Shown: piece by piece, positions 1 to 8,417 of the stretch
Layout of the letters: the number at the start of each line of letters is the position of its first letter
How positions within the stretch are numbered: position 1 is the stretch's first letter
NCBI GenBank assembly: GCA_017476665.1
Contig: JAFUZJ010000055.1
Coordinates: forward strand, 1-63,141
DNA length: 63,141 bases
From: Lachnospiraceae bacterium
Lineage (GTDB): Bacteria; Bacillota; Clostridia; Lachnospirales; Lachnospiraceae
Reading direction: 5' to 3'
The notes under the pieces: generated by a model
Told to the model about the DNA's origin: nothing
Seen by the model: only the letters and a program-made list of their open reading frames with translations
Database searches by the model: none
Position numbers and translations under genes: made by a program

Positions 1-367
1 AGACTACATCGTATTTTTCTTTCTCTGAATAGCCGTATGGAACATAGACTACCGCCCGTTTTGTCAAAGTCTGCGATTTATACACGTAGGAAAAGGATTC
101 ATAGGTATCGTAGTAGAGCTCCTCAAGTTTACCCTGTTCCTCGGCTGAGTTGTAATAATCGGATGGAATCTCCGTGATTTCATCCGGAACTCTTATTTGC
201 ATCTCTTCAGCGGGGCCGGCAGGAAGTTCTGAAGTAACCGCACTTGAAGGCTCTATTTCTTCCTGCTTCACGGTTTCTGACTGATTCTCTGTCCCATTCG
301 TGCAGCCAGCCAAAAGGGAGGATGCCACGAGGAGTACCGTGATTATGATTCCCATTTTTCTTTCCAT
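1..367 (-). CDS. Lipoprotein, probable esterase (partial, C-terminus outside window)
   Basis: Only the first 122 residues are in the window. The ATG start gives a basic N-terminus, a hydrophobic stretch and a lipobox (LLAGC, Cys at about residue 22), so the mature protein should be lipid-anchored on the outer face of the membrane. A Ser/Glu/Thr-rich linker follows. The last visible residues (KRAVVYVPYGYSEKEKYDVV) resemble the opening beta strands of enterochelin-esterase or carbohydrate-esterase family 1 proteins; this is a family impression from a short segment and no catalytic residue is visible. It is the most downstream visible gene of the minus-strand set of hydrolases and oxidoreductases and lies 24 bases after the next hydrolase. 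The lipoprotein call is firm; the esterase call is tentative. Confidence 0.6.
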   Translation of the reverse strand, partial: MERKMGIIITVLLVASSLLAGCTNGTENQSETVKQEEIEPSSAVTSELPAGPAEEMQIRVPDEITEIPSDYYNSAEEQGKLEELYYDTYESFSYVYKSQTLTKRAVVYVPYGYSEKEKYDVV

Positions 368-391
368 GTGTATCCTCCCACATTTTTACGG

Positions 392-1264
392 TTACAGATT
401 CTTTTCAAAGAACGGAAGTATAAACTCGAATGCTTCCGAAACAAACGGTGCCAGATCGTACATATCAAAGTGGCTTGCCTCCGGGATCACATGGATTTCC
501 TTGTTGTCATGCGGCACTGCATTAAAAATCTCCTCAGAGGACGGTCTCGACCATGCGTTTTCCGCCGTGATCACCAAGTAGGGCTTTTTCATCTCCTTCA
601 TGATGTTTGTGACGTTGTACTTCACAAGTTCAAGCTGACTCCACGCCACAACCTGATTCGACCATCTCGGATGGGTACCCCTTGCGGAATAGTAGTAAGC
701 GGCGCCTTCATCAAATGCCCTTGGCATGAAGTTCAGATACGCAAGCTCGCCTTCGCCCTTGTCGTAGGCGTCCTTTGCTGCCTTCACTTCCTCCTCCGGC
801 TTGAAGAAGCCCATCATTGGAGAATTGGAGATATCCGAAATCGCGGGAACGATCGCTGTGATCGCTTTCAGTCTCGGCTCTTTTACGCCTGCCACCGACA
901 TATAAGAACCGGAACCGCAGATGCCAAGTCCGCCTATGCGACCATTGTCCACATAGGGAAGGCTCGTAAGATAATCCACCGCTCCCTCGATATCGCTTTC
1001 CTTTACATCCGGAAGCTCCTGCCCACGTGGGGTTCCCTCGCTCTCTCCGAAATAAGTGCCGTCAAATACCAGCGTCACATATCCTGCTTCCGTCAGTCTT
1101 TTGGCATACACCGACTGCGCCTGCTCCTTGACGGAGAGCATAGGCCCCGTGAGAACGATTGCCGGATAGTTGCGGCTTAAGTCAAACCCTTCCGGCAGGC
1201 GGAGCAGTCCCGCCATCCTTGTGTTCAGTTCCTTGTTCATAAATACGACCTTCTGTGTGTCCAT
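392..1264 (-). CDS. Alpha/beta hydrolase (dienelactone-hydrolase-like)
   Basis: A protein of 290 residues starting at the ATG that follows AGGAGGAAT; a longer reading to 1360 has no ribosome site and would overlap the next gene further. The central part holds a nucleophile elbow (GICGSGSY) after a strand and an N-terminal FDGTYFGES segment, typical of dienelactone-hydrolase or peptidase S9-like hydrolases. Candidate acid and histidine residues are in the C-terminal third (ASHFDMYD). There is no signal peptide, so it should be cytoplasmic. It lies 37 bases after the upstream hydrolase, in the operon headed by the aldo-keto reductase. The substrate cannot be read from the sequence. Related proteins in such clusters are often annotated only as alpha/beta hydrolases. 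Confidence 0.8.
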   Translation of the reverse strand: MDTQKVVFMNKELNTRMAGLLRLPEGFDLSRNYPAIVLTGPMLSVKEQAQSVYAKRLTEAGYVTLVFDGTYFGESEGTPRGQELPDVKESDIEGAVDYLTSLPYVDNGRIGGLGICGSGSYMSVAGVKEPRLKAITAIVPAISDISNSPMMGFFKPEEEVKAAKDAYDKGEGELAYLNFMPRAFDEGAAYYYSARGTHPRWSNQVVAWSQLELVKYNVTNIMKEMKKPYLVITAENAWSRPSSEEIFNAVPHDNKEIHVIPEASHFDMYDLAPFVSEAFEFILPFFEKNL

Positions 1265-1301
1265 GAATATTCCTCCTGTTATATTGCTTGTTTTTGGTTC
1301 T

Positions 1302-2072
1302 TTAACGGTTACCGAAAAGCCAGCCCATGATACTTTCATCTTTGGCAAATGCCTGTCCACCCATATGCTGATCCGTAAATCCTCTGTCTGTAAAATATTT
1401 TTGCTCTTTCACGTCAAGTATAACCAGTTCGTCTATCTCGCTTTCACTTAACCCCGCTGTCAGATACAGATCATGCAGCTTCTGATAAGCATCCATGAGC
1501 GGTTTTGATCCGTAATAGCTGTCATCTTCTCCAACAACCATATATACCGGTGTCATGGCTTCAACCAGAGCCGTCATATCACCGTCCCACTGCGAGGCAC
1601 AGCATAGAAACGCTGTGAAAAGCTCAGGTCTCTTTTCCATCACCAGAGATCCCGTTTCTCCACCGCCGGAGTAACCGTGCAAGTAGACTTTATCGGGGGC
1701 GATGTTGTAGTGGGCAAGAAAATATTCTGTCAGGGCAATAACCTGGTCAGCCGATGTTTCTCCCCAGTCATTCAGCTGCGCAGAGAGGACGATCATTTCA
1801 TCGTTATACGAAATTGCCTCCACACCGAAATCCTCAACCATGTTGGCACCTACGCCCTGGAAGTAAAGCCCTTCCCAACCCGGAAGTGTTATAAACAGAG
1901 CATACGGCCTGCTACCATCGTATCTTTCCGGGATATAGCCGGAATAGTGAATATCTCCATATTTCGATGAATGCAGCACATTGTCATTCACAAATCCTCT
2001 CTGCTTCTCCGTACCCGGCGTAATATCTCCCGGCACGGAGGAAGTCAGTCCAAGTCCAATTGCTCCAGCCAC
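1302..2072 (-). CDS. Alpha/beta hydrolase, esterase-like
   Basis: A protein of up to 256 residues with the nucleophile motif GYSGGG after LHG, a VGEDDSYYG loop with the likely catalytic Asp, and a TDQHMGG segment with the likely His, so a complete Ser-Asp-His triad is plausible. Its frame opens inside the end of the lipoprotein flavodoxin gene: the first possible start is a GTG at 2072, overlapping that gene by 28 bases, with no clear ribosome site. Translation may be coupled to the upstream gene. Relatives usually carry a signal peptide or lipobox and this one has none, so it may have lost its N-terminus or the start may be misplaced. The function is a hydrolase; the substrate is unknown. 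Confidence 0.7.
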   Translation of the reverse strand: MAGAIGLGLTSSVPGDITPGTEKQRGFVNDNVLHSSKYGDIHYSGYIPERYDGSRPYALFITLPGWEGLYFQGVGANMVEDFGVEAISYNDEMIVLSAQLNDWGETSADQVIALTEYFLAHYNIAPDKVYLHGYSGGGETGSLVMEKRPELFTAFLCCASQWDGDMTALVEAMTPVYMVVGEDDSYYGSKPLMDAYQKLHDLYLTAGLSESEIDELVILDVKEQKYFTDRGFTDQHMGGQAFAKDESIMGWLFGNR

Positions 2073-2773
2073 TGCATCACCGTATTTCTTGTATCATCTT
2101 TTCCCGCATCTTCACCGCGCACCGCAAGTCCGGGGAAAACGGTTGCATCCGGTTCTCTTTCTTTGATCAGAGAATAGGTGCCCCCGTCACGACTTCCTGC
2201 ATGTGTGTTGAACGGAATGATGTTCACACCGGAAAAATCATAGGTTTCAAAAAATGTCTCTAATATCTTCGGCGTCGTATACCACCAGATCGGATAACCG
2301 ATGAATACTGTCTTGTATGCGGTCGGATCAACACCAAGGTCTTCAAATGTTGGTCTCTCATCATTATCCGCTTCTTCCTTGGCATAATCCGCAAGATCGT
2401 CATACAAAAGAGGATAATCCACGGATGGAATGATCGGTACGATATCACCGCCTACGTTTTCGTGGATAATATCAGCAATCCATTCTACCGAAGATGTGCC
2501 GTCTGTCATTGGTGTAGCTGAACTTATGGCATCCACATCTTTTGTGTTATTTGCCGAAAAATACAGAATCAAAATATCATTGGAACGATTTTCTGTATCC
2601 TGTATTGCCTGCACAGTTTCGATCACAGTGACTTCATCCTCTTCCGTCTGCGCCTCCTCCTGCTGTTTTTCGGTGCCAGGTGACTCAGCAGCCGTCTGCC
2701 CACTGCCGCAGGCGGCAAGTGATACGGAAAGAATGAGTGTCAGCAAAACGGCTGTTATCTTCTTTATCTGCAT
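2045..2773 (-). CDS. Flavodoxin-domain lipoprotein
   Basis: The 242-residue protein begins MQIKKITAVLLT and has a lipobox (LAAC, Cys about residue 20), a low-complexity Glu/Thr linker to about residue 50, then a flavodoxin fold: LILYFSANNT for FMN phosphate binding, GYPIWWYTTP in the middle, and FNTHAGSRDGGT near the C-terminus, the pattern of the Flavodoxin_4 group. The GGAGGTG ribosome site lies 8 bases before the ATG, inside the end of the alcohol dehydrogenase gene (10-base overlap). Flavodoxins are normally cytoplasmic; this one should be anchored outside the membrane, which suggests an extracytoplasmic electron carrier or FMN reductase role. A cytoplasmic relative lies at 3990-4475 in the same operon. 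Confidence 0.85.
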   Translation of the reverse strand: MQIKKITAVLLTLILSVSLAACGSGQTAAESPGTEKQQEEAQTEEDEVTVIETVQAIQDTENRSNDILILYFSANNTKDVDAISSATPMTDGTSSVEWIADIIHENVGGDIVPIIPSVDYPLLYDDLADYAKEEADNDERPTFEDLGVDPTAYKTVFIGYPIWWYTTPKILETFFETYDFSGVNIIPFNTHAGSRDGGTYSLIKEREPDATVFPGLAVRGEDAGKDDTRNTVMQWLEQLDLD

Positions 2774-3924
2774 TCTGTCAGCACCTCCAGAAGCTCTTTG
2801 CTCGTAAATTTCTTCGCACAGCCGCCCGTCAGTGTTGTGCTGTCCGCGATCGCCTGAAAGTCGGTATCTTCTCCGATGCCCATCTCCGCGAAAGTAGTCG
2901 GCAGTCCGATCTCCTTGATAAAAGCTGCCAGTGCATCGACAAACGCGCCCGCCAGGTCTTCCTCGCTCTTTCCAACAGGATCGATTCCCCACACCTCTAC
3001 TGCCAGTCTTGCGAACTGCCTGCTTGCCTCTGGCATCATGTGTCTGTAGAGTACCGGGTGAAGCACTGCAAGTCCCTGACCGTGGTTGCAGTCCGTATAA
3101 GCACCAAGCTGATGCTCCAGCATATGGCACTGGAAGTCCGTTACCTTTCCGATCTTAAGGATCCCGTTTTCTGCCATAGCAGCTGCCCAGATAAGTTCGC
3201 TTCTCACCTGAATATCCTGCGGATCTTTCAGTGTGGCGCGGATGTTACGGATAATGTTTCGCTGCGTGGCCTCGTTGATCTCATCAGACAGGTTCACCTC
3301 CCGCGGGGAACCCATATAGGTTTCCATACTGTGGGACAGAGAGTCAAAGGCACCGGAGATCACCTGCTTTAAGGGCATCGTCATGGTATAGGCAGGGTCA
3401 AGGATGGCAAAGTCGTAAAATGCGCCCCAGAGCGCGGACTTCAGCATCTTTTCTTCGTTTGTGATGACCGCACCATTGTTCATTTCCGCACCGGTTCCAA
3501 ACGCGGTAACGACAGCTCCCATCGGGATAAATTCTGAAGGTCTGCCACCTTTTCCGTATTCCAGTTCCCATATATCCTCAGCAAGCTTCGCTTGGGCAGA
3601 AACGATCTTGCAGCAGTCGATCACGGAGCCACCGCCCACAGCAAGGATAAAGTCAATGTGATTTTCCCTTGCCAGCTTTGCTCCTTCCTGTACCTTTTTA
3701 TAGGTCGGATTAGACATAATCCCGGTAAACTCTGTGACTGTTTTTCCGGCTTCCTTCAAAATACCTGTAAGCTCCTCGTAAACGCCGTTCTTTTTGATGG
3801 AGCCGCCTCCATAGGCAAGCAGGACATTTGACCCCACTTTCGCAAGCTCCGCAGAAAGATTGTTCGCAGCCGCCTTTTCTCCAAAGTAAACCTTCACCGG
3901 ATAGCTGTATGTAAATGTGTTCAT
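2764..3924 (-). CDS. Iron-containing alcohol dehydrogenase
   Basis: This 386-residue protein has full family length. The nucleotide-binding motif GGGSVIDCCK is at about residues 97-106, and the metal ligands are visible as Asp and His in GAFDSLSHSMETY and His residues in the CHMLEHQLGAYTDCNHGQG segment. It should reduce aldehydes with NAD(P)H (YqhD / butanol-dehydrogenase branch); the cofactor preference cannot be read safely. Translation starts at an ATG behind AGGAGGTTTTGTTTT. It overlaps the downstream flavodoxin lipoprotein by 10 bases and lies 65 bases after the cytoplasmic flavodoxin, so it belongs to the LysR-flanked operon. The cluster suggests detoxification or fermentation of reactive carbonyls. 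Confidence 0.92.
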   Translation of the reverse strand: MNTFTYSYPVKVYFGEKAAANNLSAELAKVGSNVLLAYGGGSIKKNGVYEELTGILKEAGKTVTEFTGIMSNPTYKKVQEGAKLARENHIDFILAVGGGSVIDCCKIVSAQAKLAEDIWELEYGKGGRPSEFIPMGAVVTAFGTGAEMNNGAVITNEEKMLKSALWGAFYDFAILDPAYTMTMPLKQVISGAFDSLSHSMETYMGSPREVNLSDEINEATQRNIIRNIRATLKDPQDIQVRSELIWAAAMAENGILKIGKVTDFQCHMLEHQLGAYTDCNHGQGLAVLHPVLYRHMMPEASRQFARLAVEVWGIDPVGKSEEDLAGAFVDALAAFIKEIGLPTTFAEMGIGEDTDFQAIADSTTLTGGCAKKFTSKELLEVLTECR

Positions 3925-3989
3925 AAAACAAAACCTCCTATGCCAATATCCGCCAAAAGATTGATTCTTCGGGCGGATACAATTTTTCT

Positions 3990-4475
3990 TTATGCCTTTA
4001 AGCTATCAAGCCATTTTTCAACTGCCTTTGCAGGACCGTTTTCCGCATCCCGCATCTCTATCGGAAGCCCGGAAACTACCGTAGCATTCGGCTCCAGCTC
4101 ACGAATCGTATCATAGGTGCCGCCATCACCGGAACCCATGTGGGTATTAAAGGGGATGATGGTCTTCCCCGAAAAATCATACTTGTCAAAGAAAGTATAG
4201 ATGATCATCGGGAACGTGTACCACCACATCGGATAGCCAATGTAGATACGGTCGTAGGCGGCAATATCAATTTCATTTTTGATCGCAGGCCGCTGATCCT
4301 CGTCATGTTCCTTCTTCGCAAGCCTCGCCAAAGCATTATAATGATCTCTATTGCTGTCATAGGATACAACCGGCTCTATCTCCACAATATCTGCGCCGGT
4401 CTGTTTTGCAATCTCCTCAGCCACAATCTTTGCCGTGCCGTATACCGAAAAATATACTACCAGTTCTTTTGCCAT
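3990..4475 (-). CDS. Flavodoxin
   Basis: A 161-residue cytoplasmic flavodoxin. It starts MAKELVVYFSVYGTAK, where the S/T-rich loop binds the FMN phosphate, continues with YIGYPMWWYTFP and ends with FNTHMGSGDGGT, the same layout as the lipoprotein flavodoxin downstream. The ATG at 4475 follows AGAGGGAGAAGTAGCG; an upstream in-frame start would run into the reductase gene. The gene lies 16 bases after the aldo-keto reductase stop. Flavodoxins of this type (Flavodoxin_4, YwqN-like) shuttle electrons or act as flavin-dependent reductases. In this operon the partner could be the dehydrogenase or the aldo-keto reductase; that link is inference. Confidence 0.9.
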   Translation of the reverse strand: MAKELVVYFSVYGTAKIVAEEIAKQTGADIVEIEPVVSYDSNRDHYNALARLAKKEHDEDQRPAIKNEIDIAAYDRIYIGYPMWWYTFPMIIYTFFDKYDFSGKTIIPFNTHMGSGDGGTYDTIRELEPNATVVSGLPIEMRDAENGPAKAVEKWLDSLKA

Positions 4476-4491
4476 CGCTACTTCTCCCTCT

Positions 4492-5334
4492 TTACAGATC
4501 CGGCTGCAGTTCCATCGCGGCATACTGTGCTATCAGCTCCGGCGTTGCCGTATAATAGCGCACACCCTTATCCACCTTTGTGATGGCTGCCATATCTTCG
4601 TCAGTCAAAGCAAAATCAAAGATATCAAAGTTGTCACGGATGTGATCCGGATTCTTGGAGCCCGGAATTACGACATTCCCGCTCTGGATATGCCAGCGAA
4701 GAATGATCTGCGCATTGGACTTCCCGTACTTGTTTGCCAGTTCCGTAAATACAGGCTCATTCACAAGATTCTTATCCCCATGTCCCAGCGGATACCATGC
4801 CATGAGTCCCATGTCAGTCTCGTTGAGGATTTTCTTTAGTTCAGTCTGCGGGAAGTACGGATGTGCTTCCACCTGCACGACCTGCGGTTTGATCTCCATC
4901 GTTTCGATGGCTTCCTTCAAAAGATCATCAGGGAAGTTAGAGAGGCCAATCGCCTTAACCTTGCCCGCTTTATACGCTTTCTCGATATTCTTGTAGCCTT
5001 CACGCCAGTTATCCGTCGGCTGATGCAGGAAAAGAAGGTCAATATAATCGGTGTTAAGACGCGCAAGCGTCTCATCAACAGCGGTCTCCTTCCCATAAAC
5101 GGTCGGCCAGAGCTTAGTTACAAGGAAGATATCCTCTCTTGCCACGCCGCTTTTTTTGATACCTCTGCCGGTTCCGGATTCATTCATATATCCATTTGCG
5201 GTATCGATGAGACGCACACCGCTCTTTAAGGCGCTTTCCACCGCCGCCTCCGCCTCTGCAGGGGACATCATGAACACACCGATTCCCGCCATTGGCATTT
5301 TAATTCCATTGTTCAGTGCAAAATATTCCATCAT
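4492..5334 (-). CDS. Aldo-keto reductase
   Basis: A 280-residue TIM-barrel oxidoreductase. The catalytic tetrad is visible as Asp44 and Tyr49 (RLIDTANGY), Lys74 (LVTKLW) and His104 (LFLHQP), and the NADPH-binding C-terminal motif appears as VIPGSKNPDHIRDN. It reduces aldehydes and ketones with NADPH in the cytoplasm. The first of two ATGs at 5334 lies 5 bases after AAAGGAG. It is the first gene of the minus-strand operon that also encodes a flavodoxin, an alcohol dehydrogenase, a lipoprotein flavodoxin and hydrolases. The divergent LysR regulator starts 146 bases away, with a promoter and palindrome between them, so LysR control is likely. Confidence 0.92.
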   Translation of the reverse strand: MMEYFALNNGIKMPMAGIGVFMMSPAEAEAAVESALKSGVRLIDTANGYMNESGTGRGIKKSGVAREDIFLVTKLWPTVYGKETAVDETLARLNTDYIDLLFLHQPTDNWREGYKNIEKAYKAGKVKAIGLSNFPDDLLKEAIETMEIKPQVVQVEAHPYFPQTELKKILNETDMGLMAWYPLGHGDKNLVNEPVFTELANKYGKSNAQIILRWHIQSGNVVIPGSKNPDHIRDNFDIFDFALTDEDMAAITKVDKGVRYYTATPELIAQYAAMELQPDL

Positions 5335-5395
5335 AAAGGCTCCTTTCATAAACCAGTGTCTGCTGTCTGACTTTAAGTTTCCTGTCTATGTATGC

Positions 5396-5424
5396 ATTAT
5401 AGCCCTGTTCCTCTTGAAAATGAA
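5396..5424 (-). promoter_or_regulatory. Promoter of the aldo-keto reductase operon
   Basis: On the minus strand a perfect TATAAT (-10, 5396-5401) is 17 bases downstream of TTCATT (-35, 5419-5424). It points to the aldo-keto reductase start 62 bases below. The -35 box is weak, as expected of an activator-dependent promoter, and the palindrome at 5441-5465 lies directly upstream, where a LysR activator would bind. Confidence 0.6.
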
Positions 5425-5440
5425 CTGCTTTTCATCTATA

Positions 5441-5465
5441 ATGGTATGCGTACCACGCATACCAT
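5441..5465. promoter_or_regulatory. Perfect palindrome, likely LysR operator
   Basis: Two perfect 10-base arms, ATGGTATGCG and CGCATACCAT, flank a 5-base centre (TACCA). The site ends 15 bases before the LysR start codon and sits just upstream of the divergent promoter's -35 box. LysR-type regulators typically bind such a T-N11-A dyad in the divergent intergenic region to activate the neighbour and repress themselves. Assignment to this regulator is by position only. Confidence 0.7.
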
Positions 5466-5480
5466 GAAAGGATAGATATT

Positions 5481-6347
5481 ATGATAGAAACCTATCTTCT
5501 TGAACAATTTGTTGCCTTTGCGCATTGCGGGACACTGCTGGGCGCAGCAGAAGAACTCCACATTACCCAGCCCACGCTTTCCCGCTCCATGAGAAAGCTG
5601 GAGGACGAACTTGGCGTTTCTTTATTTCACAGGGAAAACAGCAAGCTATCCTTAAACGAGACAGGAAAAGTCGCAGCGGAATACGCCCAAAAAGCACTGA
5701 GTGCGAATCAGGATTTTATCGACCATGTTCTTTCTTTTGACAGACAGTTACGAACCATAAGTATCGGCTCCAGTTCTCCATTCCCAATCAGTGAACTGAT
5801 GCCGACATTTCAGGACCATCTCCCCGGAAAAACTATCCTGACAGAGCTTTCTGACAGCGATGAAAGGCTTATCGTGGGGCTTAAAAACCATCTCTATGAC
5901 ATGGTGATCCTTCACACGCTCCCCGAAGATAAATCTCTGTTCTGCCAAAGATATATGGAAGAACGTATCTATATCTCCATCGCAGAAGATCACCCGCTTG
6001 CAAAGAAGGAGAGTGTTACTTTTGATGAACTAAAGGACATCCGCATTCTGGTTTCCGCTAACATCGGTTTTTGGATGGATATCTGCAAGAAATACCTGTC
6101 TGTTTCTGACCTTTTGGTGCAAAGCAGTACCGATGCCATGGATGAACTGGCTGACGCTTCTTCTCTTCCCATGTTCAACTCTGACCGGATGATCGAGCTT
6201 GGATATGAAGCCCCACGAAGAGTATCTGTACCAATCAGTGATGATGACGCCCACGCAACCTATTGGGTGGTCTGCCGCTTTGAGGATCAGAGAAAATTCC
6301 GTTCTATCTTCAATGTTGTTCGCGGATACGCCATCCGGCACAACTAA
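5481..6347 (+). CDS. LysR-family transcriptional regulator
   Basis: A 288-residue regulator. The N-terminal winged helix-turn-helix is clear (LLGAAEELHITQPTLSRSMR, followed by KLEDELGVSLFHRE). A type 2 periplasmic-binding-like effector domain covers residues about 90-288. The start ATG follows GAAAGG by 9 bases. It is transcribed away from the aldo-keto reductase operon and shares with it a 131-base intergenic region holding a perfect palindrome. By family habit it should sense a small molecule related to the operon's substrates and activate the operon; the ligand is unknown. Confidence 0.9.
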   Translation: MIETYLLEQFVAFAHCGTLLGAAEELHITQPTLSRSMRKLEDELGVSLFHRENSKLSLNETGKVAAEYAQKALSANQDFIDHVLSFDRQLRTISIGSSSPFPISELMPTFQDHLPGKTILTELSDSDERLIVGLKNHLYDMVILHTLPEDKSLFCQRYMEERIYISIAEDHPLAKKESVTFDELKDIRILVSANIGFWMDICKKYLSVSDLLVQSSTDAMDELADASSLPMFNSDRMIELGYEAPRRVSVPISDDDAHATYWVVCRFEDQRKFRSIFNVVRGYAIRHN

Positions 6348-6732
6348 TCTCGCTGACGCTCGATGTCCGTTTTCGGTCAATAGACGCTCGCAAGCGGCGT
6401 CTGCTGACCTCATTTCGCGCAAAAAGGGGCAGCTAATAGCTCCACACTATCAAAATACATTAGGGCTGACTGAGGATATGAAGAGATAGATAAGTATTAC
6501 TATATCAGTCTAATTAATATCAGTATTATTAGAGTGTCGTTTTGACATGTCTTGAAATGTCATTTTAACATCTCTGAAATCTATTAAACGCCCAAACGAG
6601 ACATACATCGCGTTGGATGTTCGGAACATTCACCCTTCAGAGCGCGCCTATGGTGCACAAACAAAGGACTCCGAAGCTATTTACCCCGGAGTCTCGCTTT
6701 GTAAGGCTTCTTTTCCAAATAGTCAGTTTTTT
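6348..6732. other. Intergenic region between convergent genes
   Basis: I see no convincing gene here. The half next to lysR contains a short hairpin (AGACGC / GCGTCT around 6391-6411) without a T-run. A second dyad (TGACAT / ATGTCA, 6543-6562) sits in an AT-rich stretch. The terminator of rlmCD occupies the other end. Confidence 0.6.
6655..6702 (-). terminator. Intrinsic terminator of rlmCD
   Basis: A stem GACTCCG / CGGAGTC (6667-6673 with 6687-6693), extended by ACAAAG / CTTTGT, lies 31 bases after the rlmCD stop. Read on the minus strand it ends in CTTTGTTTGT, a T-rich tail. Confidence 0.7.
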
Positions 6733-8337
6733 CTATCTCTCTTTATTCGCCTCTGTGTCTTTGATTCTATAGTAATCTTCCATATCCAGCTTCCACTTCA
6801 CATAGGAATCCGGTTTGCATTTTCGGTTGCTCAAGAGGCACACGGTTTCAACGTGTACTGTCATCCCAAACTGATCTACCGCCCTGACCTTCTTCACCTC
6901 ATACCCGCCTTCACACAACACCTTCAAATCCCTGGCTAATGTCGCGGAATCGCAGCTCACATACACGATCTGCTCCGGCCGCATTTTGAGCATGGTGTCC
7001 AGGCATGCCTCATCGCAGCCCTTTCTGGGCGGATCCACTACGATCACATCCGGGTGCAGCATATCCTGTCCTGCATCGCCGGACCCCCTGCTCAGCCTCT
7101 CATAAAACTCCGGCAGCACCTCTTCCGCTTTGCCCACATAGAATTCCGCATTCCGGATACCGTTCCTGCGGGCATTTTCCTTCGCGTCTTCAATGGCCTG
7201 GGGCACGATCTCCACGCCGTATACTTTTCCCGCATGGGTTGCCAGAAACAGCGAGATCGTACCGATTCCGCAATACAGGTCCCATACGGACTCTTTTCCC
7301 GTGAGGCCGGCATATTCCAAAGCCAGACTGTAAAGTTTCTCGGTCTGCACCGGATTCACCTGATAAAAGGACAACGGTGAAATGTGAAAGTTCAGCTCCT
7401 GACCGGTAAACGGATAACCGCTCTTTTGCATATCCCGCACATGAATGGTGTCGGAGATGGTCGCACTGCCCCACAGGGTATGGATCTCCCGTCCCATGAT
7501 CACATTGGTCTGCTCCGTATTAATGCTCACCGAGATACTGGTCATTCCCTTAATCTGCGCAAGCTTGTCCATCAATTCCTGCTGCCCGCTCAAATATTCC
7601 AAAAAACCGCCTTTTCCTGCACTGACTCCTGCCGTGTCCGCTTTCCTGTTCTCTTTATTTTTCCCGGGCTTCCAATTCAACACCAGACACACCATGATCT
7701 CTCCGCTGGTAAAGCCCTTGCGGATCAATACATGGCGCACCAGTCCCTGCCCGGTGACCTCATCGTACGCAGGAATTCCATAGGCTTTCATATGCTCCAG
7801 AATGATCTTCAGGATCTCCGCATTCTCCGGCGCCCCCAGCGCGCAATCCAGGTTCGGAATAATGCTGTGCGTTCTGCCGGCATAAAAGCCCGCCACCGGA
7901 TTGCCCTCTTTATCCGTTCCCACTGGATACTGCGCCTTGTTGCGGTAATGAAAAGGTTCTTCCATCCCCACGATAGGCTCCATGACGGAATCCACGAAAT
8001 CCTCTGTAAATCCGCCGATCCGAATCAGATTGTTCCGCACCTTATTCTGCTTAAACCGCAGCTGGCTCTCATAGGACATGCTCTGCAGCTGGCATCCGCC
8101 GCACTGTCTGTGCACGGGACAGACTGCATCCACCCGGTCCGCGGAAGACTCGATGATCTCCTCCAGACGGGCAAAGGCATAATTCTTCTTCACCTTGATA
8201 AGCTTAACCTTGGCCGTATCTCCGATCACGGTGTCCTTGACAAATAAGGTGAAGCCGTCCACCTTACCGATGCCTTCACCTTCATTGCTCATATCTTCAA
8301 TTTTGACTGTAAGATAATCGTTTTTCTTATATTCCAT
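6733..8337 (-). CDS. rlmCD: 23S rRNA (uracil-5-)-methyltransferase, RlmCD/RumA family
   Basis: A 534-residue S-adenosylmethionine-dependent methyltransferase that should make m5U in 23S rRNA. Residues about 1-60 form a TRAM RNA-binding domain; the iron-sulphur cysteines are in CPVHRQCGGCQ (about 73-83); the SAM site is WDLYCGIGTISLFLA; the catalytic Cys is in YVSCDSATLARDL near the C-terminus. In Firmicutes one enzyme (RlmCD) usually modifies both U747 and U1939; which uridines this one modifies is inferred from phylum. The protein continues about 27 residues past the usual end (KPDSYVKWKLDMEDYY), a basic and aromatic tail. It is downstream of yhaM with two perfect hairpins in the 79-base gap, and has its own terminator. 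Confidence 0.9.
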   Translation of the reverse strand: MEYKKNDYLTVKIEDMSNEGEGIGKVDGFTLFVKDTVIGDTAKVKLIKVKKNYAFARLEEIIESSADRVDAVCPVHRQCGGCQLQSMSYESQLRFKQNKVRNNLIRIGGFTEDFVDSVMEPIVGMEEPFHYRNKAQYPVGTDKEGNPVAGFYAGRTHSIIPNLDCALGAPENAEILKIILEHMKAYGIPAYDEVTGQGLVRHVLIRKGFTSGEIMVCLVLNWKPGKNKENRKADTAGVSAGKGGFLEYLSGQQELMDKLAQIKGMTSISVSINTEQTNVIMGREIHTLWGSATISDTIHVRDMQKSGYPFTGQELNFHISPLSFYQVNPVQTEKLYSLALEYAGLTGKESVWDLYCGIGTISLFLATHAGKVYGVEIVPQAIEDAKENARRNGIRNAEFYVGKAEEVLPEFYERLSRGSGDAGQDMLHPDVIVVDPPRKGCDEACLDTMLKMRPEQIVYVSCDSATLARDLKVLCEGGYEVKKVRAVDQFGMTVHVETVCLLSNRKCKPDSYVKWKLDMEDYYRIKDTEANKER

Positions 8338-8362
8338 ATGCTTCTTCAGTCCTCATCGCGAT

Positions 8363-8386
8363 GTTGGTGCTATTTATAGCACCAAC
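8363..8386. repeat. Perfect hairpin between yhaM and rlmCD
   Basis: A 10-base stem GTTGGTGCTA / TAGCACCAAC with a 4-base loop (TTTA) lies 25 bases before the rlmCD start. There is no T-run, so it is not a standard terminator; an mRNA-processing or translational role is possible. Confidence 0.6.
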
Positions 8387-8390
8387 TCGT

Positions 8391-8417
8391 ACATGAAAGT
8401 TCGTAGAACTTTCATGT
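8391..8417. repeat. Perfect hairpin at the yhaM stop codon
   Basis: A 12-base perfect stem ACATGAAAGTTC / GAACTTTCATGT closes a 3-base loop. Its last base is part of the yhaM stop codon. It lacks a T-run on either strand. With the neighbouring hairpin at 8363-8386 it fills most of the intergenic gap. Confidence 0.6.

Noticed and set aside
368-1180. Long plus-strand reading opposite the alpha/beta hydrolase
   Set aside because: Composition is unlike a protein (many Arg, His, Cys) and the minus-strand frame has a clear domain and ribosome site.
7384-8247. Plus-strand reading opposite rlmCD
   Set aside because: It is the antisense of a conserved methyltransferase; no recognisable motif.
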